Below are positions 1 through 5,790 of a DNA stretch of 6,525 nt, piece by piece; the stretch's first letter is position 1; each line of letters begins with the position of its first letter. The position numbers and the translations under genes are program-made. The notes under the pieces are model-generated. The model did no database searches and had not been told where the DNA came from. It worked only from the letters and a program-made list of their open reading frames with translations. The stretch lies in NCBI GenBank assembly GCA_002403415.1, contig DHHS01000185.1:1-6525 (forward strand), in the 5' to 3' direction. The stretch is from Sphingomonas sp. UBA4766. GTDB lineage: Bacteria; Pseudomonadota; Alphaproteobacteria; Sphingomonadales; Sphingomonadaceae.

Positions 1-224
1 CCGCGCAGGAGCCGGGCAATACCGGGTGGCAGCGCGACGTCTTCATCAGCAATGCCAAATTGGCGCAGCTCGCCGAGGCGACCGGGGACCGCGCGGGAGC
101 TATCGCGCGGTTTACGGCGGCGGAGGCGATTATGGCCGCTTTGGCAAGCGCCAAGCCCGATCATCCCGGTTTCGCGCGCGATCTGACGCAGGTGCGCGGC
201 GATTTGGCAAGGCTGCGCGGCTAG
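1..224 (+). CDS. C-terminal end of a TPR-like repeat protein (partial)
   Basis: This is the 3' end of a gene that starts before the window. The frame is open from base 3 and stops at TAG 222-224, giving 73 visible residues. They begin AQEPGNTGWQRDVFISNAKL, continue with an alanine-rich helical stretch (AEATGDRAGAIARFTAAEAI), and then show a second P-x-x-P/F-x-R-D-L element (PDHPGFARDL). The spacing of W/F-x-R-D-(L/V) followed by helix, G-D and A-rich helix resembles tetratricopeptide repeats found at the C-terminus of large bacterial TPR proteins, where TPRs act as protein-protein interaction scaffolds. The N-terminal effector domain, if any, lies outside the window, so function cannot be named. 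The gene converges on the serine hydrolase gene with only 13 bases between stops and no obvious terminator. I am confident of the frame and moderately confident of the TPR call. Confidence 0.7.
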   Translation, partial: AQEPGNTGWQRDVFISNAKLAQLAEATGDRAGAIARFTAAEAIMAALASAKPDHPGFARDLTQVRGDLARLRG

Positions 225-237
225 TCCTGAACCCGTC

Positions 238-1395
238 TCACCGCGCCCTCAGCACCCGAGCCGCCATCGCTTCCTCCCGCACCGTATAAGCCGATCGCCC
301 CACCGGCGCGTCGTCGGCCACGGCGGTGGTGTAAAACGCCACCCCCTTGCCCGTCGCCCGATCGACCCACAGCCCTGAGCGCAGGCCGTAAGCTTCGCCC
401 GCATGGCCGATCCGCGTCTTGCCGTCGCCGACCGGGTCGTCTCGGCATTCGACGCGTTGCGTGGCGGCGGCGGTAAACATCACGCCCAGACCATAAGCAC
501 AATAGAAACCCCCTTCGGTCTCGCCATTGGCCCCGTTATAGCGCCAGACCGGCTGCGCCAGTTGTGTCAGCGTCGCGCGGGACAGGTATCCCGGACGGGC
601 GATCGCCATGCCGAGGCGGGCAAGCCCGACCGGCGCAAGCCGCATGCCCCCTTGCGGCGAGAAAAAGCCGCTCGAGCGGGTCAGGCGGTAGCGGGCCAGG
701 TCACAACTGCCATCGCGCGCGGGCAAGCCGGGACAGGGCGGCGTGCGTCCGCGCAGATTATCGGCGGCAATTTCCCCGCTCGCGCGGTATAATACCACGG
801 CGCGCTGCGCCGCGCCCGCTGGACAGCCCGACCAGTTGAAACAGCCTGCGATTCCCAACGGCACGAACAGCTCGGTTTGCATTAGTCGGTCAAAGCGAGT
901 GCCGCTTGCGCCCTCCATCACCGCGGCAACCAGCGCATAATTGAGGTTGGCATAGGCGAAATGGCCCGATCCGTGGCGGTCGTCCCACGCGCGCGGATCG
1001 GCGAGCCGGGCCGCCAGATCATCGTCAAGCGCCATGACATAGCCGGCTGCATCACGGACTCCGCTGGTATGCGAGAGCAACTGCCGAAGCGTGACCGGCA
1101 CATCCGGAAATGCCGGATTGCGCAGCCGCCATCCGAGATAGTTGGCGACATCGCGGTCGAGATCGAGCATTCGCCGCTCGACCAGCCGGAGCGCGGCCAG
1201 AGCGACGGCAAGCTTGGAGATCGATGCCAGCCGCACCGGGTCGGTGATCCGGACCGGGCGCCGGGTTGTGCGGTCCGCGAGGCCCTGAGCAAGACGGCGT
1301 TCGATCTTGCCAGCCCGAAACGTGATGCCAGCCGCAGCGGGTGGGGGAAGTGTAGCGGCCAGCAACAGTGCGATCATGCGGCAAGGATTGACCAT
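238..1395 (-). CDS. Secreted serine hydrolase, beta-lactamase/PBP-like family
   Basis: The protein has 385 residues from the ATG at 1395. That start gives a good signal peptide: MVNPCR, then hydrophobic MIALLLAATL, then PPPAAA with likely cleavage after residue 22. A TTG at 1413 and an ATG at 1377 are alternatives, and none has a clear Shine-Dalgarno sequence. Active-site motifs of the class C beta-lactamase/DD-peptidase fold are present in order: S-I-S-K at 58-61 (nucleophile Ser58 and Lys61), LLSHTSGV at about 106-113, Y-A-N at 148-150, and H-A-G at 331-333 in place of K-T-G. The protein is therefore probably an active periplasmic hydrolase of peptides or esters. Family members range from D-aminopeptidases and esterases to enzymes of unknown substrate, so beta-lactam resistance should not be assumed. 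The mature region has six cysteines (185, 191, 221, 231, 299, 317), enough for three disulfides. The gene stands alone, convergent with the TPR gene and divergent from the membrane-protein gene. Confidence 0.88.
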   Translation of the reverse strand: MVNPCRMIALLLAATLPPPAAAGITFRAGKIERRLAQGLADRTTRRPVRITDPVRLASISKLAVALAALRLVERRMLDLDRDVANYLGWRLRNPAFPDVPVTLRQLLSHTSGVRDAAGYVMALDDDLAARLADPRAWDDRHGSGHFAYANLNYALVAAVMEGASGTRFDRLMQTELFVPLGIAGCFNWSGCPAGAAQRAVVLYRASGEIAADNLRGRTPPCPGLPARDGSCDLARYRLTRSSGFFSPQGGMRLAPVGLARLGMAIARPGYLSRATLTQLAQPVWRYNGANGETEGGFYCAYGLGVMFTAAATQRVECRDDPVGDGKTRIGHAGEAYGLRSGLWVDRATGKGVAFYTTAVADDAPVGRSAYTVREEAMAARVLRAR

Positions 1396-1471
1396 GCGAC
1401 CCGGGCAACGCAAGGGGGGCAGGTGCTAAGAGTGTGGCAGACCGGCATGGTTTGGTTCGACGCGCGGCGGC

Positions 1472-1475
1472 GGAG
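1472..1475 (+). promoter_or_regulatory. Shine-Dalgarno site that decides the start of the membrane protein gene
   Basis: GGAG lies 6 bases before the ATG at 1482. It favours that start over the in-frame GTG at 1434 and over the ATG at 1476, which directly abuts the site. Confidence 0.55.
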
Positions 1476-1481
1476 ATGCGG

Positions 1482-1928
1482 ATGAGCGATGAGGCGAACT
1501 GGCCCGAGGCAGATTTATCGCGCAGTGGCTGGGCGTTGGCGGCGGGCGGTGTGCTGGGCGGCGCGGTGGCGGCAATGCTGGCGCTGGGCGGCGGCACCGA
1601 TGTCATGGCTGGTGTGATGGCATTCGCCCTGGGCACGCTGGCCACGGTGGGTGCGGTCACGATTGGTGCGCTGCCGCTCTGGCTTGTCCTTCATTACCGT
1701 GGCGCGCGACGGCTGCGGCATGCGGCGATGCTGGGCGCGATCATTACCTTTGTCCTTGCCCTGGCCGCGCAAACCCATGGCTTTGGCCTCGCCGACGCAC
1801 CGCCGGTCGATGCCGCAACGCGAACCTATCGTTGGGTGAGTGCCACCGCGACCAGTTTGATACTCGCCGCGGTGGCCGCCGCCATTGCAGCCGTGATGTG
1901 GACGATTGCCTATCGCATGCGCGATTAA
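1482..1928 (+). CDS. Small four-helix inner-membrane protein, unknown function
   Basis: The protein has 148 residues beginning MSDEANWPEADLSRSGW. I chose the ATG at 1482 because a GGAG site sits 6 bases upstream. I do not recognise the family. Four hydrophobic segments are visible at about residues 17-36, 45-70, 80-97 and 122-143. The basic loop HYRGARRLRH (71-80) between segments 2 and 3, and the basic tail YRMRD, predict by the positive-inside rule that both termini face the cytoplasm. A longer polar loop (about 98-121) would face the periplasm. No catalytic or metal-binding motif is seen, and the helices are rich in Ala and Gly. It ends 4 bases from the stop of the convergent VOC gene and is divergent from the serine hydrolase, with an 86-base gap. 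It has no operon partner here, so context gives no function. Confidence 0.75.
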   Translation: MSDEANWPEADLSRSGWALAAGGVLGGAVAAMLALGGGTDVMAGVMAFALGTLATVGAVTIGALPLWLVLHYRGARRLRHAAMLGAIITFVLALAAQTHGFGLADAPPVDAATRTYRWVSATATSLILAAVAAAIAAVMWTIAYRMRD

Positions 1929-1932
1929 CGCC

Positions 1933-2331
1933 TCACGCGCCGCCGATGCTGAACGCGCAAAGCTTATTGCCGTCGAGATCGCGGAAATAGGCGCCGTAAA
2001 ACGCCTGCGGTCCTTCTTCGCCGCGAACCCCCGGAGGGCCTTCGCAACTGCCGCCCAACTCAAGCGCCTTGGCATGGAGCGCGTCGACCTTTGCACGCGC
2101 ATCCACGGTGATCGCGATCATATTGCCATTGCCCGCGACCGCATCATTGCCGTTATAGGGGCGCGTCACCGCGATGCCGGGCTTGTCCCAGCTTGTGCCC
2201 CACATGGTGAAGCCGCCCAGATCGTCGCCAAATTCCATGATGCGTCCGGCACCCAGGCTGCCGAGCAGCGCGTCGTAAAAGCCGCGAGCCTTGTCGACAT
2301 CATTCGTGCCAAGCGTTGCATAGCCGATCAT
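1933..2331 (-). CDS. VOC (glyoxalase/bleomycin-resistance fold) family protein
   Basis: The protein has 132 residues. The ATG at 2331 is preceded by GGGAG at 2338-2342 with a 6-base spacer, so the start is firm. Two beta-alpha-beta-beta-beta modules are visible. The first begins MIGYATLGTNDVDKARGFYD (1-20), and the second runs from about residue 70 (NMIAITVDARAKVDALHAKA) to FRDLDGNKLCAF (117-127). The R-D-x-D-G-N-K motif is typical of the vicinal-oxygen-chelate superfamily. The usual metal ligands of glyoxalase I are not at their expected places. Tyr4 sits where the first His would be, Met71 near the second-module His, and Cys125 where the last Glu is expected. A metal-dependent glyoxalase activity is therefore doubtful, and a binding or sequestering role is possible. 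The substrate is unknown. The gene diverges from uvrB across a 139-base region holding SOS boxes. Confidence 0.85.
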   Translation of the reverse strand: MIGYATLGTNDVDKARGFYDALLGSLGAGRIMEFGDDLGGFTMWGTSWDKPGIAVTRPYNGNDAVAGNGNMIAITVDARAKVDALHAKALELGGSCEGPPGVRGEEGPQAFYGAYFRDLDGNKLCAFSIGGA

Positions 2332-2391
2332 CTCACTCTCCCATCTCCATGGCTGCGCCGATGATTAGAACCCGAGTCGCGCGGCCAGTGC

Positions 2392-2406
2392 GTTCAACAT
2401 ATGTTC
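2392..2406 (+). promoter_or_regulatory. LexA (SOS) operator, perfect GTTC-N7-GTTC
   Basis: The site reads GTTC-AACATAT-GTTC. Two direct GTTC half-sites seven bases apart are the established operator of LexA in alphaproteobacteria such as Rhodobacter and Caulobacter. It lies 64 bases before the uvrB ATG, where SOS repression of uvr genes is expected. It is also 60 bases upstream of the divergent VOC start and could affect both genes. Confidence 0.82.
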
Positions 2407-2421
2407 CGTCTTGATGCCCGT

Positions 2422-2436
2422 CAATCATCATGATTG
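2422..2436. repeat. 15-bp dyad between the two SOS boxes
   Basis: CAATCA-TCA-TGATTG is a perfect inverted repeat with 6-bp arms and a 3-bp centre. It sits midway between the two GTTC-type boxes and overlaps a possible -35 element (TTGCAC, 2434-2439). It could bind a dimeric regulator or be incidental. Confidence 0.35.
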
Positions 2437-2450
2437 CACGGGTCGAATTT

Positions 2451-2465
2451 GTCCTCCATATGTTC
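2451..2465 (+). promoter_or_regulatory. Probable second, degenerate SOS box
   Basis: The site reads GTCC-TCCATAT-GTTC. It matches GTTC-N7-GTTC except for one base in the first half-site. It shares the 10-mer CATATGTTCC with the upstream box, at 2398-2407 and again at 2457-2466, 59 bases apart. It ends 5 bases before the uvrB ATG. It overlaps a weak -10-like CATATG that lies 17 bases after TTGCAC. A LexA dimer here would block promoter or start-site access directly. The call rests on sequence similarity only. Confidence 0.55.
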
Positions 2466-2470
2466 CCAGC

Positions 2471-4690
2471 ATGGCGATCCAGATTCGCACCTCGCTTGAC
2501 GAGCCGGACACAGGGCAAAGCTTTGTGCCGCACCGACCGCCGCGCCCGCCTAAGGCCGAAGGGGGACGCGCCTTTGCGATTGTGTCGGATTACACCCCCG
2601 CCGGCGATCAGCCGACCGCGATTGCCGAGCTGGTCGCAGCAGCGCAGGAGGGGGAACGCGATCAGGTGCTGCTGGGCGTCACCGGCAGCGGCAAGACCTT
2701 CACTATGGCCAAGGTGATTGAGGAATTGCAGCGGCCAGCGCTGATCCTTGCACCCAACAAGATCCTCGCCGCGCAATTATATGGTGAAATGAAGTCATTT
2801 TTCCCGGAAAATGCGGTTGAATATTTCGTCAGTTATTATGATTATTATCAACCGGAAGCTTATGTGCCGCGGTCGGATACCTATATTGAGAAAGAGTCGA
2901 GTGTAAACGAAGCGATAGACCGGATGCGCCATTCGGCGACCCGCGCGCTGCTCGAACGCGATGATGTGATCATCGTGGCGTCGGTTTCCTGTCTTTACGG
3001 TATCGGGTCAGTTGAAACCTATTCAGCGATGATCTTTGACTTGAAAAAGGGTCAGAATGTCGATCAGCGCGAAATTGTCCGCAAACTGGTGTCGCTCCAG
3101 TATAAGCGTAATGATGCAGGTTTTGCGCGCGGCAATTTTCGGGTACGTGGCGATAATCTGGAAATTTTTCCATCGCATTATGAAGATACGGCTTGGCGTG
3201 TATCGTTTTTTGGCGACGATATCGAAGAAATTGTCGAGTTTGATCCGTTAACAGGTAAAAAGGTTGCCAGTCTCAATTACGTTCGCGTCTATGCCAATTC
3301 GCACTATGTAACACCGGGGCCGACGCTTAAACAGGCGATGGAAGCGATTAAGGTCGAGCTTGCCACGCGCCTGAGCGAATTGGTAGCCGAGGGGAAATTG
3401 CTTGAAGCGCAACGACTTGAGCAACGCACCAATTTTGACCTTGAGATGATTGCCGCAACCGGCAGTTGTGCGGGCATCGAAAACTATTCCCGCTTCCTGA
3501 CCGGGCGGATGCCGGGCGAGCCTCCGCCGACTCTGTTCGAATATCTTCCCGACAATGCTTTGCTGTTCGTCGATGAAAGCCATGTTACCATCGGCCAGAT
3601 CAATGGCATGTCACGCGGCGACCACCGGCGCAAGGTGACGCTCGCCGAATATGGTTTTCGCTTGCCCAGCGCGATCGACAACCGCCCGCTGCGCTTCAAC
3701 GAGTGGGAGGCTATGCGCCCGCAAACCACCTATGTCTCGGCAACGCCAGGCAGTTGGGAAATGGCGCAGACCGGCGGCGTGTTTGCCGAACAGGTAATTC
3801 GCCCAACGGGTCTGATCGATCCGCCGATCGAGATCAAGCCGGTCGAGGAGCAGGTGCAGGACTTGATTGCCGAGGCGCGGCGCACCGCCGAGCGCGGTTA
3901 TCGCACGCTGGTGACGACGCTGACCAAGCGGATGGCGGAGGATTTGACCGAGTTTCTGCACGAGGCCGGGATCCGCGTGCGTTACATGCATTCCGATGTG
4001 GAGACGCTGGAGCGGATTGAGCTGATCCGCGACTTGCGGCTGGGGGTGTATGATGTGCTGGTCGGGATCAACCTCTTGCGGGAGGGGCTGGATATTCCCG
4101 AATGCGGGCTGGTGGCGATCCTTGATGCCGATAAAGAGGGGTTTTTGCGCTCTGAAACCTCGCTGATCCAGACGATCGGGCGCGCGGCGCGCAATGTCGA
4201 CGGGCGGGTCATCCTTTATGCTGACCGGATCACCGGCAGCATGGAGCGCGCGATGAACGAAACCGCGCGGCGGCGCGAAAAGCAGCTTGCGTATAACGCT
4301 GCCAACGGCATCACGCCGACGACGATCCGGCGCAACATCGGCGACATCATCAAGGATGTTGCCAGCCGCGATCAGGTGACGATCGAAATCGATGCCGATG
4401 GGTCGGGTGACCGACCGCACATGGTCGGCCATAACCTGCGCAGCCATATTGAGGAGCTGGAGAAGCGGATGCGCGCCGCCGCCGCTGATCTGGAATTTGA
4501 GGAGGCCGGGCGGCTGCGCGATGAAATCCGTGCGCTGGAGGCCGAAGAGCTTGGCTTGCCGCAGGACGAGCGCCGCGCGCCGGTGATGGGGCGATCGAAC
4601 GAGGGCAAGCCCGGCACGCGCAAAACCCGCTATGGCAAGAGTCAGAAGATGCGCGGCGGGATGCCGGGAAGTTCACGGCGCGGGCGGTAG
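2471..4690 (+). CDS. uvrB: UvrABC excinuclease subunit B (damage-verification helicase)
   Basis: UvrB takes damaged DNA from UvrA, verifies the lesion by clamping one strand behind a beta-hairpin, and recruits UvrC for incision. The product has 739 residues from the ATG at 2471. That start gives the family N-terminus MAIQIRTSLDEP, whereas an upstream in-frame ATG (2414) would add residues unlike UvrB. No Shine-Dalgarno sequence is seen before 2471. Visible elements in order are: Walker A G-V-T-G-S-G-K-T at 69-76; the Tyr-rich beta-hairpin region YFVSYYDYYQPEAY at 118-131; Walker B-like D-E-S-H at 368-371; S-A-T-P-G at 423-427; helicase motif V/VI region with Q-T-I-G-R-A-A-R at 567-574; and a C-terminal UVR domain (IEELEKRM to LEAEEL) at about 660-693, which contacts UvrC. 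A basic tail follows (KPGTRKTRYGKSQKMRGG). It is complete and slightly longer than the usual roughly 670-residue enterobacterial protein because of both ends. One perfect and one near-perfect LexA box precede it. An AT-richer segment covers about 2761-3300. Confidence 0.98.
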   Translation: MAIQIRTSLDEPDTGQSFVPHRPPRPPKAEGGRAFAIVSDYTPAGDQPTAIAELVAAAQEGERDQVLLGVTGSGKTFTMAKVIEELQRPALILAPNKILAAQLYGEMKSFFPENAVEYFVSYYDYYQPEAYVPRSDTYIEKESSVNEAIDRMRHSATRALLERDDVIIVASVSCLYGIGSVETYSAMIFDLKKGQNVDQREIVRKLVSLQYKRNDAGFARGNFRVRGDNLEIFPSHYEDTAWRVSFFGDDIEEIVEFDPLTGKKVASLNYVRVYANSHYVTPGPTLKQAMEAIKVELATRLSELVAEGKLLEAQRLEQRTNFDLEMIAATGSCAGIENYSRFLTGRMPGEPPPTLFEYLPDNALLFVDESHVTIGQINGMSRGDHRRKVTLAEYGFRLPSAIDNRPLRFNEWEAMRPQTTYVSATPGSWEMAQTGGVFAEQVIRPTGLIDPPIEIKPVEEQVQDLIAEARRTAERGYRTLVTTLTKRMAEDLTEFLHEAGIRVRYMHSDVETLERIELIRDLRLGVYDVLVGINLLREGLDIPECGLVAILDADKEGFLRSETSLIQTIGRAARNVDGRVILYADRITGSMERAMNETARRREKQLAYNAANGITPTTIRRNIGDIIKDVASRDQVTIEIDADGSGDRPHMVGHNLRSHIEELEKRMRAAAADLEFEEAGRLRDEIRALEAEELGLPQDERRAPVMGRSNEGKPGTRKTRYGKSQKMRGGMPGSSRRGR

Positions 4691-4925
4691 CGGGGCATCT
4701 CCCTCAAACGAAGCACCCTCATCGCAGTCGCCGCCGCATGACGCGCATCCAGCCGACTCGGGCAGAGGCGGAAGGGCACCCGGCGGCGCACGGGCGTTTT
4801 GGGCCGAATTGCCCGTCCGCATGGGGAAAGGCCGTGGTCGCGGCATCCATTGCTACCATTTTCCCGGGTAAAGCCCTGTGCTGATCCTCGCGGCGCGTGC
4901 GGCGATCGCCGAACAACGCCATCCG
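4691..4925. other. Intergenic region between convergent uvrB and cobU; no supported gene
   Basis: The two flanking genes converge here, so transcription ends are expected. A possible weak hairpin is ACGGGC (4790-4795) with GCCCGT (4811-4816) around a 15-base loop, but no T-run follows it. CGGCGATCGCCG at 4900-4911 is a perfect 12-bp palindrome with no loop. A 48-codon frame (ATG 4738, product MTRIQPTRAEAEGHP...) is open but lacks a convincing ribosome site or family resemblance. I see no convincing intrinsic terminator. Confidence 0.5.
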
Positions 4926-5429
4926 CTATTTCAGGCGAAGCGAAAGCCCCGCGACCATCCAGTCGACGCGATCGGCAAGCTGCGCGATCCGTTGATGCAG
5001 TCGCCCGGTGTGATCGCGAAACTGGCGCGCCAGGGCGTTGTCCGGCACAATGCCGAGGCCCACTTCGTTACTGACCACAAAGCCCGGCACGGGCAACTGG
5101 CCAAGAGCGTCGACCAGATCATCAATGGCCGCGTCGCTATCGGTGCCGGTCAGCATGATGTTGCTCATCCACAGTGTCAGGCAGTCGACCAGCACGACCG
5201 TGCCCGCCACGCCATGGGTCCGGATCGCCGCCGCGAGTGCGAGGGGCGCTTCGATCGTTTGCCACCGGTCATCGCGGTCGCCGCGATGGCGCGCGATGCG
5301 ATCCGCCATTTCATCGTCAAATGGTTGCGCGGTTGCGATGTAGATCAGCTGGCCCGTCATCGCCTCGGCCATGGTCTGCGCGTGTCGGCTTTTGCCCGAT
5401 CGCGCCCCGCCCAGAATGAATGTCAGCAC
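4926..5429 (-). CDS. cobU: Adenosylcobinamide kinase / adenosylcobinamide-phosphate guanylyltransferase
   Basis: This bifunctional cytoplasmic enzyme (called CobP in aerobic-pathway organisms) phosphorylates adenosylcobinamide and then transfers GMP to give adenosyl-GDP-cobinamide. That product is the activated corrinoid used in nucleotide-loop assembly of vitamin B12. I chose the GTG at 5429 (167 residues, MLTFILGGARSGKS) because GAAAGG lies 7 bases upstream. A TTG at 5444 has no ribosome site and would add five residues. Visible motifs are the P-loop G-G-A-R-S-G-K-S at 7-14, R-I-A-R-H-R with His48 at the place of the guanylylated His46 of Salmonella CobU, V-D-C-L-T-L-W at 81-87, and S-N-E-V-G-L-G-I-V-P at 120-129. 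Length is normal for the family (about 170-180). It is divergent from the riboswitch-controlled btuB-like gene and convergent with uvrB, and is not itself downstream of the riboswitch. Confidence 0.95.
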   Translation of the reverse strand: MLTFILGGARSGKSRHAQTMAEAMTGQLIYIATAQPFDDEMADRIARHRGDRDDRWQTIEAPLALAAAIRTHGVAGTVVLVDCLTLWMSNIMLTGTDSDAAIDDLVDALGQLPVPGFVVSNEVGLGIVPDNALARQFRDHTGRLHQRIAQLADRVDWMVAGLSLRLK

Positions 5430-5436
5430 GAAACGG

Positions 5437-5442
5437 CCTTTC
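5437..5442 (-). promoter_or_regulatory. Shine-Dalgarno site that decides the cobU start
   Basis: On the minus strand GAAAGG precedes the GTG at 5429 by 7 bases. It overlaps the alternative TTG start at 5444 and so argues for GTG. It also gives the normal CobU N-terminus immediately before the P-loop. Confidence 0.55.
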
Positions 5443-5445
5443 AAC

Positions 5446-5474
5446 TTGCGGGCGAACGCGCGCTGGCATAAAAT
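5446..5474 (+). promoter_or_regulatory. Putative sigma-70 promoter for the riboswitch/btuB transcript
   Basis: TTGCGG (5446-5451) and TAAAAT (5469-5474) are separated by 17 bases. The -10 matches TATAAT at 5 of 6 positions and the -35 matches TTGACA at 3 of 6. Transcription would begin near 5481, just at the 5' edge of the cobalamin aptamer, which supports the call. It overlaps the region just upstream of the divergent cobU start. Confidence 0.55.
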
Positions 5475-5481
5475 AGCCGAG

Positions 5482-5660
5482 CGTTTGGTTCCCCGAAGAG
5501 GGGATTAATAGGGAATGCGGAGGCAGGCCGATAGCCTGTAAGCCGCAGCTGTCCCCGCAACTGTGACCGGTGAGCGGTCGCTCCTAATGCCACTGGCCGG
5601 GTAATCGGCTGGGAAGGTGGAGCGGACGTGCTGACCCGCGAGCCAGGAGACCTGCCAAGC
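5482..5660 (+). promoter_or_regulatory. Cobalamin (B12) riboswitch aptamer
   Basis: Conserved blocks of the cobalamin riboswitch occur in the right order. They are TTTGGTTCC near 5484-5492, GGGATTAATAGGGAAT at 5501-5515, CTGTCCCCGCAACTGTGACC at 5539-5558, GCCACTGGCC at about 5589-5598, GGGAAGGTGG at 5611-5620, and the B12 box AGCCAGGAGACCTGCC at 5641-5656. This RNA element binds adenosylcobalamin or a related corrinoid and usually represses downstream expression. It lies in the same strand as the btuB-like gene, whose ATG is about 157 bases beyond its end, and starts just after a plausible promoter. A hairpin covering the btuB ribosome site (5791-5812) is the likely regulatory output, so control at translation is inferred. 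Outer edges are approximate because I placed them by motif, not by covariance-model alignment. Confidence 0.95.
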
Positions 5661-5790
5661 GCCGTCGGTCCTTTGCGCGGACGGGGTGTTCAGCGTGATC
5701 GAGGTCTTTCCTCGCGTGACGACATCGATTTGGGGTGGCGCGCGCCGGTGACGTCGGGCGACCTGCCTTGCGTGTGTTTCGCGCGGGCAA

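Noticed and set aside
1052..1660. 202-codon minus-strand frame overlapping the serine hydrolase and membrane-protein genes
   Set aside because: It overlaps two better-supported genes in another frame or strand, and its composition is Arg/Pro/Ser-rich shadow sequence.
2434..2462. TTGCAC-N17-CATATG as the uvrB promoter
   Set aside because: The -10 matches only 3 of 6 positions and the start point would fall almost on the ATG. It is not strong enough for a separate feature, though noted with the SOS boxes.
2414..2470. Upstream in-frame ATG at 2414 as the uvrB start
   Set aside because: It would add MPVNHHDCTGRICPPYVPS, which does not resemble UvrB N-termini, and would place the second SOS box and the dyad inside the coding region.
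3611..4447. 278-codon open frame on the minus strand inside uvrB
   Set aside because: It is fully antisense to a strongly conserved gene. Such long shadow frames are common in high-GC DNA, and the product resembles no family I know.
4790..4816. Hairpin ACGGGC/GCCCGT as an intrinsic terminator of uvrB
   Set aside because: The stem is only 6 bp with a 15-base loop, and no T-run follows on either strand. It is mentioned only as a weak structure.
4900..4911. Perfect palindrome CGGCGATCGCCG, containing GCGATCGC
   Set aside because: It resembles the cyanobacterial HIP1 octamer, but a single copy in GC-rich alphaproteobacterial DNA is most easily chance, and it has no loop to act as a terminator.
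4878..5471. 197-codon open frame on the plus strand across cobU
   Set aside because: It is antisense to clear CobU motifs and shows no protein family features. It is a shadow of GC-rich codon use.
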